Source of the DNA: Actinomycetota bacterium
GTDB taxonomy: Bacteria; Actinomycetota; Actinomycetes; Mycobacteriales; Mycobacteriaceae
DNA length: 5,676 bases
Assembly: GCA_005787665.1 (NCBI GenBank)
Contig: SYAB01000369.1
Coordinates: forward strand, 1 to 5,676
Direction of reading: 5' to 3'
The notes below the pieces were generated by a model. That model ran no database searches. It saw only the letters and a program-made list of their open reading frames with translations, and was not told where the DNA came from. How positions within the stretch are numbered: the first letter of the stretch is position 1; the number at the start of each line of letters is the position of its first letter. The position numbers and the translations under genes are program-made. Below, piece after piece: positions 1-5,086 of this stretch.

Positions 1-606
1 ATAGGTGGTGACCGTGCCCAGCGCGCAGGTCTGGCCATTGTCGGTGATCTCTACGGATCCGAGTGGTCGCGCCACATGGGGGTTTCCCTGTCGGGCCAGC
101 GCCCGGTTGAGTTCGATGTCGGGGTTGACGCCCGGCAGCACCCGGCGGAACAGTTTGAGGATCGCGGAGTCGCCGAACACCACGCTGGTATTGCTCTGCT
201 CGGCCCCGATCACCCGCGCCACGGCACCCACCGAGAGGTCTGCCCCGGGTTCCCGATCGAAGCGGACCTCACCGATCCGGGCCGACGAGTCCAGCAGCGA
301 CAGCAGAAACCGGGCCGACTCCGGGCGATACAACGCGTCGTAGGCGGTGCGGCCGTCCGGTCCGCGCAGTGTGCCGATCACGCCGTCACCCGTTGCCGGA
401 CCCGGATCCCACTGCACGACAATCTGATACCGCTCCTCGGCGCCGCCGTCCGGGTAGCTGACGGCAAGGATGGTGAGGTCGAGGCCGGAACGCAGCGGTA
501 CCACTCGGTGGACCCCAGCCGAGGCCGGACCCCGGCCGCGGCCGGCGAACCAGCGCTGACGGGGCAGCCAATCAGCCCACGGCAGTGCGGCGAGATCGGC
601 GGTCAT
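1..606 (-). CDS. mak: Maltokinase N-terminal part (runs off left edge)
   Basis: Maltokinase phosphorylates maltose with ATP to maltose-1-phosphate, the donor that GlgE uses for alpha-glucan synthesis in the cytosol. The 202 visible codons open with LPWADWLPRQRWFAGRGR (residues 8-25), the N-terminal cap signature of mycobacterial Mak. Then come a beta-rich cap (about 31-115), GAEQSNTSVVFGDSAILKLF (134-153) with K151 as the likely ATP-contacting lysine, and NPDIELNRAL plus GNPHVARPLG (161-183). The family is about 450 residues, so the catalytic HGDLHLGQ and DFEGEP motifs lie outside the window. The ATG at 606 is chosen because the cap motif follows within eight residues; no good Shine-Dalgarno is visible, and translation is probably coupled to the oxidoreductase ending 10 bp upstream. 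Oddly, treS, which directly precedes mak in M. tuberculosis, is not upstream. A maltokinase-like paralogue with another sugar substrate, such as glucosamine, cannot be excluded without the C-terminal lobe. Confidence 0.88.
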   Translation of the reverse strand, partial: MTADLAALPWADWLPRQRWFAGRGRGPASAGVHRVVPLRSGLDLTILAVSYPDGGAEERYQIVVQWDPGPATGDGVIGTLRGPDGRTAYDALYRPESARFLLSLLDSSARIGEVRFDREPGADLSVGAVARVIGAEQSNTSVVFGDSAILKLFRRVLPGVNPDIELNRALARQGNPHVARPLGSVEITDNGQTCALGTVTTY

Positions 607-616
607 CGGGGTCGGG

Positions 617-1597
617 TCAGTCGCGAACCCGCACCACGACCTTGCCCCGCGCGGTGCGGTTCTCCAGCGAGGCGATCGCCTCCCCCGCCCGCGACAGCGG
701 GTAGACGTCGGGCTGCGGGGCGGCCAGCCTGCCGGAGTTCAGCAGTGCGGCCAGTCCCCGCCACTGCTCGCCGAGTGCCTCGGGGTGCTTCAGCGTCCAG
801 GCGCCCCACCCCACGCCCACCACGTCGATGTTGTTGAGCAGCAACCGGTTGACCTTCACGGTGGGGATCTCCCCGCCGGTGAATCCGACCACCAGCAACC
901 GGCCCGCGGGGGCCAGTGAGCGCAGCGAGTCGGTGAACCGGTCGCCACCGACCGGGTCCATCACGATGTCGACCCCGCGGCCGCCGGTGAGTCCGGCCAC
1001 CGCGTCCTTGAAACCGTCGGCGAGCACCACGTCGGTGGCGCCGGCCGCCCGGGCCACCTCGGCCTTGTCCTCGGAGCTGACGACGGCGATCACCCGGCTC
1101 GCCCCGAGCGCGGGTGCCAGCCGCAGGGTCGAGGTCCCGATGCCGCCGGCGGCGCCGTGCACGAGCACTGTCTCGCCGGCCGTCAGCCGGCCACGCTCGG
1201 TCAGCGCGAAATACACCGTCAGGTCGTTGAACAACAGGCCGGCTCCCGCCTCGAAGCTGACGTCGTCGGGCAGCGGGAACACCCGGTCGGCGCCGAGCAC
1301 CGCGGTCTCGGCCATCGCACCGCCGATCATGGTCAGGCCCACTACCCGGTCACCGGCCTTGATGTGGGCACCGGCCGGGGCGGTACGCACCACGCCGGCG
1401 AGTTCGGCCCCGAGGGTGAACGGCAGCTCCGGACGGTACTGGTAGAGCCCGCGGGTGAGCAGCGCATCGGGAAACGCCACACCCGCGGCATACACGTCGA
1501 TCACCACATCGCCGGCGGTTTCAGCGGCGGGATCGGGGATGTCGAGGAGTTCGACGGACTCCGGGCCGCCCAGCGAGGTGACCCTGACCGCGCGCAT
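617..1597 (-). CDS. Zinc-independent NADPH:quinone oxidoreductase-like MDR protein
   Basis: This 326-residue protein belongs to the medium-chain dehydrogenase/reductase superfamily, quinone oxidoreductase (QOR/CRYZ) branch, which reduces quinones or enones with NADPH in the cytosol. The GroES-like domain (about 1-125) carries GAELAGVV (63-70) at the place where zinc alcohol dehydrogenases have the GHE zinc ligand, so no catalytic zinc is expected. The Rossmann domain shows VLVHGAAGGIG (144-154), the AxxGxxG-type nucleotide loop, followed by DIVMDPVGG (210-218) and the late GRLLVVGFTGGEIP segment (232-245). LRLAPALGA (158-166) stands where many relatives read QLAKALGA, a small oddity. The length is normal for the family. 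The ATG at 1597 overlaps the TGA of the Gre-like gene by one base (TGATG) and has no Shine-Dalgarno, so translational coupling is likely. It is the middle gene of the minus-strand operon. Its physiological substrate cannot be told from the sequence. Confidence 0.9.
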   Translation of the reverse strand: MRAVRVTSLGGPESVELLDIPDPAAETAGDVVIDVYAAGVAFPDALLTRGLYQYRPELPFTLGAELAGVVRTAPAGAHIKAGDRVVGLTMIGGAMAETAVLGADRVFPLPDDVSFEAGAGLLFNDLTVYFALTERGRLTAGETVLVHGAAGGIGTSTLRLAPALGASRVIAVVSSEDKAEVARAAGATDVVLADGFKDAVAGLTGGRGVDIVMDPVGGDRFTDSLRSLAPAGRLLVVGFTGGEIPTVKVNRLLLNNIDVVGVGWGAWTLKHPEALGEQWRGLAALLNSGRLAAPQPDVYPLSRAGEAIASLENRTARGKVVVRVRD

Positions 1598-2076
1598 CAG
1601 GGCTGCTCGATGGCCAGCAGCTTGACCTGCAACTCACCCCGCGGGGTCCGGTAGGTGACGGTCTCCCCGGCCTTGCGGCCGAACAGCGCCAATCCGAGCG
1701 GGCTGTCGGCGGTCAGGGTGGTGTCCTCCGCGCCGGCCGGGGTCTCCTCGATGAAGTTGACCACCCGCATCTGGATGTCCTTGTCGTCATCGGGGAACCG
1801 CAACGTCACCTCGGTGCCGTTGGGCAGCTGGCCCGGCACGGTCGCGTTGCCACCGGCCAACAGCCAGGAGACGCGGCCGATCTGCTCGTCCACCCCGGCG
1901 AGATCCTCGGCACGTTGCAGCGCCTCGGCGGCGTCGCCGCGGTCGCCCACGGTTTCGGCATCGGCCTGCAGATCGGCGCGCAGTTGGTCGCGGCGGCGGT
2001 GCAACTCGGCCAACTCGGCCTCCAGGCGGGCGCGCTCCTGCTCGGCGAAGTCTTTCGATCCGGTGTCCTGGGTCAT
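1597..2076 (-). CDS. GreA/GreB-family RNA polymerase secondary-channel factor (Rv3788-like)
   Basis: This 159-residue protein has the two-domain architecture of Gre factors. An N-terminal, highly charged coiled coil (about 5-75) is followed by an FKBP-like C-terminal domain (about 85-157), recognised by GTEVTLRF (87-94), EETPAGAEDTTLTADSPLG (110-128) and GETVTYRTPRGELQVKLLAIE (137-157). Such proteins insert the coiled coil into the RNA polymerase secondary channel. The tip reads GDRGDAAEA (44-52), so D45 and D48 stand where E. coli GreA has D41 and E44. It resembles M. tuberculosis Rv3788 as I remember that sequence. Rv3788 is a Gre homologue reported to inhibit transcription rather than stimulate transcript cleavage; older annotations call such proteins nucleoside diphosphate kinase regulators. 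The ATG at 2076 is preferred because the coiled coil begins right after it and a -10-like box lies 7 bp upstream. It is the first gene of the operon with the quinone oxidoreductase and mak. Confidence 0.88.
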   Translation of the reverse strand: MTQDTGSKDFAEQERARLEAELAELHRRRDQLRADLQADAETVGDRGDAAEALQRAEDLAGVDEQIGRVSWLLAGGNATVPGQLPNGTEVTLRFPDDDKDIQMRVVNFIEETPAGAEDTTLTADSPLGLALFGRKAGETVTYRTPRGELQVKLLAIEQP

Positions 2077-2083
2077 GCACGAC

Positions 2084-2089
2084 AAGGTA
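2084..2089 (-). promoter_or_regulatory. Candidate -10 box TACCTT, leaderless promoter of the Gre-like/QOR/mak operon
   Basis: Read on the minus strand, TACCTT fits the mycobacterial SigA-type TANNNT box and ends 7 bp before the ATG at 2076. No Shine-Dalgarno precedes that ATG, so transcription would start at or next to its A, giving a leaderless mRNA. No clear -35 is seen, which is common for such promoters. The sequence is seen directly; the promoter function is inferred. Confidence 0.45.
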
Positions 2090-2156
2090 CCGAAGCCGTC
2101 AAATACCGGAGCGCGGACGCCCAGGTAACCCGGCCGGCGCCGCCCGGCGCGGGCGG

Positions 2157-2162
2157 TATCGT
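2157..2162 (+). promoter_or_regulatory. Candidate -10 box TATCGT, leaderless promoter of the HugZ-like gene
   Basis: TATCGT matches TANNNT and ends 7 bp before the in-frame GTG at 2170, the spacing expected for a leaderless transcript. This supports the GTG over the ATG at 2212, which has no comparable box and only weak Shine-Dalgarno-like sequence. It lies 67 bp from the opposing -10 box of the Gre-like operon in the 93-bp divergent region 2077-2169. Confidence 0.42.
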
Positions 2163-2169
2163 CGGCGAC

Positions 2170-2991
2170 GTGGCTACCCGCGATCACGGCGACCCCGGCG
2201 ACGGACCCACCATGCCGCCACCGTTGACCGATATCGTCGACCCCACCCGGCCGTCGGCGGCTGAGGAGGCCCGCACCATCGCGGCCGCCACCAACGCGGC
2301 CACTCTGGCCAGCCTGACCGCAGCCGGCGATCCGTGGGCCTCCTTCGTCACCTATGGCCTGCTCGGCGGCGCGCCGGTGCTGTGTGTCTCCCACCTGGCC
2401 GAGCACGGCCGCAACCTGGCCGCCGACCCACGGGCCAGCCTCTCGGTGGTGGCCCCCGGCGCCGAGACGGATCCGCTGGCCAGCGCCCGGATCACGGTGG
2501 CCGGAATCGTCGAACGACCGGTGGGGGCCGAGCTCGACGCGGCACGCGCCGCCCCCGTGGCGGCGGTGCCGGCCGCGAAGTACTACATCGACTACAGCGA
2601 CTTCGCGGTGTGGGTGCTGCGGGTGCACCGGGTGCGTTGGGTCGGGGGCTACGGCCGGATGGACTCGGCGAGCGCCGCGGATTACGCCGCCGCCGAGCCC
2701 GACCCGGTCAGACCGCGCGCCGCGGGCGCGATCGAGCACCTCAACGCCGACCATGCCGCCGGCCTGGCCGAGATGGCACGGGCGCTGGGCGGGTTCCCCG
2801 ACACCGCGTCGGCGACCTGCACCGGAATCGACCGGTACGGCCTGGACCTGAAGGTGATGACGCCACGCGGAGCGGCCTACACCCGGGTCGGCTTCGGCGG
2901 ACCGCTCAGTTCGGCGGCCGAGTTGCGTTCGGCGACAGCCGATCTGGTGGCCCGAGCACGCGCCGTAGAAACGCGACCTGATCGAGTTTGA
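2170..2991 (+). CDS. HugZ-like split-barrel protein with C-terminal DUF2470 domain
   Basis: This 273-residue protein joins a pyridoxamine-5'-phosphate-oxidase-like split beta-barrel (about 28-165) to a DUF2470 domain (about 185-265), as in HugZ/HutZ heme-handling proteins. The barrel contains ASFVTYGL (57-64), HLAEHGRNLAADPRASLSVV (75-94), KYYIDYSDFAVWVL (137-150) and VGGYGRM (158-164). DUF2470 contains AIEHLNADHAAGL (187-199) and GIDRYGLDLKV (219-229). HugZ and HutZ bind and degrade heme, but actinobacterial relatives are largely uncharacterised, and split barrels may instead bind FMN or F420, so the ligand is left open. I chose GTG at 2170 because a -10-like box sits 7 bp upstream; it adds 14 hydrophilic residues before M15 (ATG 2212), the alternative start. 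The gene is divergent from the Gre-like operon. Its last 86 bp overlap the end of the opposing hydrolase gene. No signal peptide or membrane segment is seen, so it is probably cytosolic. Confidence 0.82.
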   Translation: MATRDHGDPGDGPTMPPPLTDIVDPTRPSAAEEARTIAAATNAATLASLTAAGDPWASFVTYGLLGGAPVLCVSHLAEHGRNLAADPRASLSVVAPGAETDPLASARITVAGIVERPVGAELDAARAAPVAAVPAAKYYIDYSDFAVWVLRVHRVRWVGGYGRMDSASAADYAAAEPDPVRPRAAGAIEHLNADHAAGLAEMARALGGFPDTASATCTGIDRYGLDLKVMTPRGAAYTRVGFGGPLSSAAELRSATADLVARARAVETRPDRV

Positions 2992-3829
2992 CCTGCGGGT
3001 CCTGATAGATCGCGAAGTGCCCGTACGGGTAGTGGCGCAACTCCCCCAGCGGTGCCGCACGGGCCGCCGCGATGGTGGAGGACGGCGGGGTCGTGGTGTC
3101 GTCGTCGCATACGCAGAACAACACCGGCATCCTCAGCCGGTGTGCCACCCGCACCGGCCGGTAGAACGGCAGCGTGAACATCAGTCGAGCGGCGAACTCA
3201 TTGCGCCACAACGATTCCGCACCCACGATCGCGGTGAAACCCGGCACCACGTCCGGCTCGGTCATGGCCGCGAAGCTTCCCGGAGGTCCCGCTGCGGGGA
3301 TCAGCGTCGGCGGACGACCCCGAAGTGCGCCCAGTCCGTCCCGCAGTGCCGCCCACGCCGCGCGCACCAGATTGCGTCTCGGCATCCGGCGGATCACCGG
3401 CAGGCTGTCGGTGTAGGGGGCCTGGGCGATGACCGCGGCGATGCGCGGATCCCGGGCCGCCACGGCCACCACATGCCCGCCACTGAAAGATGTTCCCCAC
3501 AGCGCGATCCGGTCGGCGTCGATACCCTCGGTACGGCGGGCCCAGTCCACCGCAGCCCGGTAGTCGTCGTGCTGGCGACCGATGTCGAGCACCTGCCGGG
3601 GCTCACCGCCGGAGGCCCCGAAACAGCGGTAGTCGAACAGCAGGACCGCGAAACCGGCGGCGCGGAACGCCTCGGCGTACTCGGGCAGCCCGTCATCCCG
3701 GGTAGCCGAGAAGCCGTGCGCCATCACCACGCACGGGACCGCGACATCGGCTGTCTCGGGCCGGTAGAGGTAGGCGGCGAGGGGCTCGCCGTCCGAGGGA
3801 ATGCGCACCTCGACACGCGCGCTGGGCAT
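2906..3829 (-). CDS. Alpha/beta hydrolase (serine esterase/lipase-like)
   Basis: This 307-residue protein has the alpha/beta-hydrolase pattern. HGFSATRDDGLPEYAEAF (38-55) supplies the oxyanion-side HG motif and FDYRCFGASGGEPR (65-78) the following strand and loop. The nucleophile elbow is GTSFSGG (112-118), with S114 the presumed nucleophile and serine at the last elbow position instead of the usual glycine. The acid is probably within CDDDTTTPP (241-249), most likely D243 or D244, and the base is H271 in YPYGHFAIY (267-275). It resembles esterases related to the FrsA/X-Pro-peptidase (S15) branch; the substrate is unknown. There is no signal peptide, so a cytosolic location is likely. The ATG at 3829 is preferred over the upstream in-frame ATG at 3919, which would extend the protein by 30 residues of non-family sequence across the divergent promoter and into the neighbouring gene. 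The catalytic core ends before the 86-bp overlap with the HugZ-like gene, which covers only its last ~28 codons. Confidence 0.87.
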   Translation of the reverse strand: MPSARVEVRIPSDGEPLAAYLYRPETADVAVPCVVMAHGFSATRDDGLPEYAEAFRAAGFAVLLFDYRCFGASGGEPRQVLDIGRQHDDYRAAVDWARRTEGIDADRIALWGTSFSGGHVVAVAARDPRIAAVIAQAPYTDSLPVIRRMPRRNLVRAAWAALRDGLGALRGRPPTLIPAAGPPGSFAAMTEPDVVPGFTAIVGAESLWRNEFAARLMFTLPFYRPVRVAHRLRMPVLFCVCDDDTTTPPSSTIAAARAAPLGELRHYPYGHFAIYQDPQVKLDQVAFLRRVLGPPDRLSPNATRPPN

Positions 3830-3836
3830 GGGAGTC

Positions 3837-3842
3837 AACCTA
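3837..3842 (-). promoter_or_regulatory. Candidate -10 box TAGGTT, leaderless promoter of the hydrolase gene
   Basis: On the minus strand TAGGTT matches TANNNT and ends 7 bp before the ATG at 3829. The intervening GACTCCC is not a Shine-Dalgarno sequence, so initiation on a leaderless mRNA is likely. One base pair separates this box from the opposing plus-strand -10 candidate at 3844-3849. Confidence 0.45.
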
Positions 3843-3843
3843 G

Positions 3844-3849
3844 TACGCT
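3844..3849 (+). promoter_or_regulatory. Candidate -10 box TACGCT for the 76-residue protein gene
   Basis: TACGCT fits TANNNT. With a start site about 7 bp downstream (near 3856), the mRNA would have a leader of roughly 27 nt that includes the strong Shine-Dalgarno at 3874. It overlaps the left arm of the inverted repeat at 3846-3873. No -35 is evident. The box is visible; its use is inferred. Confidence 0.35.
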
Positions 3850-3873
3850 TGACCGGCGAGAACCGCTCAAGCG
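3846..3873. promoter_or_regulatory. Inverted repeat CGCTTGA-N14-TCAAGCG, candidate operator
   Basis: Perfect 7-bp arms (3846-3852 and 3867-3873) flank 14 bp that contain an inner CGG (3854-3856) and CCG (3863-3865) pair. The dyad is therefore 10 of 11 pairs matched around a 6-bp centre. The left arm overlaps the candidate plus-strand -10 box, and the right arm ends where the Shine-Dalgarno begins. If transcription starts near 3856, the left arm is not in the RNA, which favours a repressor-binding site over an mRNA hairpin. It may also affect the abutting hydrolase promoter. No regulator gene is visible nearby. Confidence 0.45.
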
Positions 3874-3878
3874 AGGAG
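3874..3878 (+). promoter_or_regulatory. Shine-Dalgarno AGGAG for the small protein
   Basis: AGGAG lies 4 bp before the ATG at 3883. It is one of only two strong Shine-Dalgarno sequences in the window and fixes the start of an otherwise unrecognised small gene, supporting that it is truly translated. Confidence 0.65.
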
Positions 3879-3882
3879 AACC

Positions 3883-4113
3883 ATGACCACAGCGACCAAC
3901 GAGCGGCAGACCGTGGCACTGCTGGCCCAGGAGCAGGACTGGCAGCGGCGGGACAGCGGCGCCAACGCCGACGTGTTCAACCGCGGGACCGTACGCATCC
4001 GGGCGAACTGGGCGGGTGGGGACACTCTGAGCGGCGCCTCGCTGTTCCACGACGAGATGTACGAGTCCTACACCCGCGAGGTCGCCACCCTGCGAGCCTG
4101 GTTCAAGCGCTAG
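3883..4113 (+). CDS. Small conserved-looking hypothetical protein, 76 residues
   Basis: I do not recognise this 76-residue protein. It begins MTTATNERQTVALLAQEQDW, continues with RRDSGANADVFNRG (22-35), and ends in VATLRAWFKR (67-76). It is hydrophilic, with three tryptophans (W20, W43, W73), alternating acidic and basic stretches, and no signal peptide, membrane span, cysteine or obvious DNA-binding motif. The N-terminal part (about 5-23) and the C-terminal part (about 55-76) look helical, and the central RIRANWAGGDTLSGASLF (38-55) could form strands. A strong Shine-Dalgarno, a plausible promoter and actinobacterial-style codon use support a real gene. Its stop shares CTAG with the convergent oxidoreductase gene, and it is divergent from the hydrolase gene. 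Function unknown; nothing here supports a toxin, antitoxin or anti-sigma role beyond its size. Confidence 0.75.
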   Translation: MTTATNERQTVALLAQEQDWQRRDSGANADVFNRGTVRIRANWAGGDTLSGASLFHDEMYESYTREVATLRAWFKR

Positions 4114-5018
4114 GAATCCAGCCCGAGTTCCGCGGCCAACGCGCGCAGCGCCGGACGCGGGTCCCAGGCCGGATTGCCGTCGCCGAGGACCTGAACCAGA
4201 ACGTGATCGGCGCCAGCGTCGAGGTGCGCGCTTACCGATGCCGCCGCCTCCGGTACCGAACCCATCCCGACGATCCCGCGGGCCAAGCGGTCGGATCCGC
4301 CCGGCACGAAGTCGGTCTCGTCGAAGCCCTGACGCAGCCACGAATTGCGGTAGTTCGGCAGACCCGAGTAGATCTGCAGGTGCAGGTGCGCCCGGTGCAG
4401 TTGTTCCTCGGCATCGCCGCCGACGACGACGGCCTGCTCGGAGACGATCCACTTGTCCGGCCCGAGGATCTCGCGGGTGACCGCGGTCTGGGCGGGATTG
4501 ACCAGGTACGGGTGTGCGCCATCGGCATGGCTGCCGGACAGCTCGATCATCTTGGGCCCCAACGCCGCCAGCAGCCGCACCGGCCGGCCTGACCCGGGCT
4601 CGACCATCTCCGGCAACGCGGCCATCCGGTCCAGGTAGGCCCGCATGGTCGTCAGCGGTTTGGCATAGGTGCCGCCGAGCATGTTCTCCACCAGCGGCCC
4701 GTGGCTGACACCCAGCCCGAGCACGAAGCGGCCGGGGTACAGCGCGGTCAACGTCCGTCCGCCGCCCTCCATGGTCCCCGCGACCCGGGCGTGGATGTTG
4801 GCGATGCCGGTGCCGACGACGAGGCGGTCCGTCGCCTCGAGGAAGGCGGCCGATTCCACCATGCAGTCCTTGAGACCCACTTCCGGCAGGAACAGCGACC
4901 CGTACCCGAGGGCCTCGATCTCCCGTGCCACGTCTTGGGCTGCCGCCATGGGCCAGGTGTCGCTGGCCCACCAGACGCCGATACGGGACGGGAAGTCGAT
5001 ACGCGCGCGTTGCGCCAT
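4110..5018 (-). CDS. Luciferase-like (LLM class) probable F420-dependent oxidoreductase
   Basis: This 302-residue protein is a single TIM-barrel member of the bacterial luciferase-like monooxygenase superfamily, in the group abundant in mycobacteria that uses coenzyme F420 rather than FMN. Seen directly: RIGVWWASDTWP (12-23), EIEALGYGSLFLPEV (33-47), RLVVGTGIANIHAR (65-78), the hallmark PGRFVLGLGVSHGPLVE (95-111), PVRLLAALGPKMIELSG (146-162), DGAHPYLVNP (166-175) and a C-terminal GADHVLVQVLGD (269-280). It most resembles the TIGR03620 (MSMEG_4141-type) group by eye; cofactor and substrate are inferred from family. The start at 5018 is fixed by AGGAG 5 bp upstream, rejecting an extension to 5075 through the divergent promoter. 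The length is normal. It is divergent from an acyl-CoA synthetase gene, which may point to lipid or xenobiotic oxidation, and its TAG overlaps the stop of the convergent small gene by 4 bp. Confidence 0.88.
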   Translation of the reverse strand: MAQRARIDFPSRIGVWWASDTWPMAAAQDVAREIEALGYGSLFLPEVGLKDCMVESAAFLEATDRLVVGTGIANIHARVAGTMEGGGRTLTALYPGRFVLGLGVSHGPLVENMLGGTYAKPLTTMRAYLDRMAALPEMVEPGSGRPVRLLAALGPKMIELSGSHADGAHPYLVNPAQTAVTREILGPDKWIVSEQAVVVGGDAEEQLHRAHLHLQIYSGLPNYRNSWLRQGFDETDFVPGGSDRLARGIVGMGSVPEAAASVSAHLDAGADHVLVQVLGDGNPAWDPRPALRALAAELGLDS

Positions 5019-5021
5019 GAA

Positions 5022-5029
5022 CACTCCTC
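5022..5029 (-). promoter_or_regulatory. Shine-Dalgarno GAGGAGTG for the LLM oxidoreductase
   Basis: On the minus strand GAGGAGTG precedes the ATG at 5018, with AGGAG 5 bp from it. This decides the start against the longer in-frame ATG at 5075, and marks this gene as having a leadered mRNA, unlike the opposing synthetase gene. Confidence 0.7.
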
Positions 5030-5043
5030 GAAATTCGGGTTCG

Positions 5044-5059
5044 GGGATAAACCTATCCC
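5044..5059. promoter_or_regulatory. Perfect inverted repeat GGGATA-AACC-TATCCC, candidate shared operator
   Basis: Two perfect 6-bp arms around AACC lie in the 68-bp divergent region. The repeat covers the candidate minus-strand -10 box of the LLM gene and falls about 16-31 bp upstream of the synthetase -10 box, near where a -35 would sit. A protein bound here could control both genes. It could also be a chance palindrome; no adjacent regulator gene is present. Confidence 0.45.
5050..5055 (-). promoter_or_regulatory. Candidate -10 box TAGGTT for the LLM oxidoreductase
   Basis: On the minus strand TAGGTT fits TANNNT and would place the start near 5043, giving a leader of about 25 nt that contains GAGGAGTG. 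It spans the centre of the inverted repeat at 5044-5059. The hexamer is the same as the candidate -10 box of the hydrolase gene. Confidence 0.35.
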
Positions 5060-5074
5060 GCCTGATCCGACGCA

Positions 5075-5080
5075 TAGAGT
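5075..5080 (+). promoter_or_regulatory. Candidate -10 box TAGAGT, leaderless promoter of the acyl-CoA synthetase
   Basis: TAGAGT matches TANNNT and ends 6 bp before the GTG at 5087. The spacer GGCCCG is not a Shine-Dalgarno sequence, so a leaderless mRNA starting at the G of GTG is likely. Confidence 0.45.
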
Positions 5081-5086
5081 GGCCCG

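Noticed and set aside
76..837. Long plus-strand open frame over mak and the quinone oxidoreductase gene
   Set aside because: Low-complexity Pro/Arg-rich translation with no family motifs, antisense to two clear genes; long empty frames are expected in high-GC DNA.
828..1654. Plus-strand open frames antisense to the quinone oxidoreductase gene
   Set aside because: Ser/Pro/Thr-rich shadow products; the minus strand carries an intact Rossmann enzyme.
2906..2991. Bidirectional terminator between the HugZ-like and hydrolase genes
   Set aside because: The genes overlap, and no stem followed by a T-run could be seen on either strand.
2077..3060. Minus-strand extension of the Gre-like frame to 487 codons
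   Set aside because: The sequence upstream of M(2076) is arginine- and glycine-rich shadow translation antisense to the HugZ-like gene; Gre-family similarity begins only at 2076.
3017..3886. 289-codon plus-strand frame antisense to the hydrolase gene
   Set aside because: Arg/His-rich with no recognisable motifs; the hydrolase frame has a complete catalytic triad.
3830..3919. 30-residue N-terminal extension of the hydrolase from ATG 3919
   Set aside because: It would cross the divergent promoter and enter the small gene; family similarity starts at 3829, which has a -10-like box 7 bp upstream.
3835..4971. 378-codon minus-strand frame across the small gene and LLM gene
   Set aside because: Gly/Arg-rich out-of-frame translation of the LLM gene, which itself has family motifs and a Shine-Dalgarno.
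5019..5075. 19-residue N-terminal extension of the LLM protein from ATG 5075
   Set aside because: The strong GAGGAGTG lies before the ATG at 5018, and the extension is translation of the promoter region.
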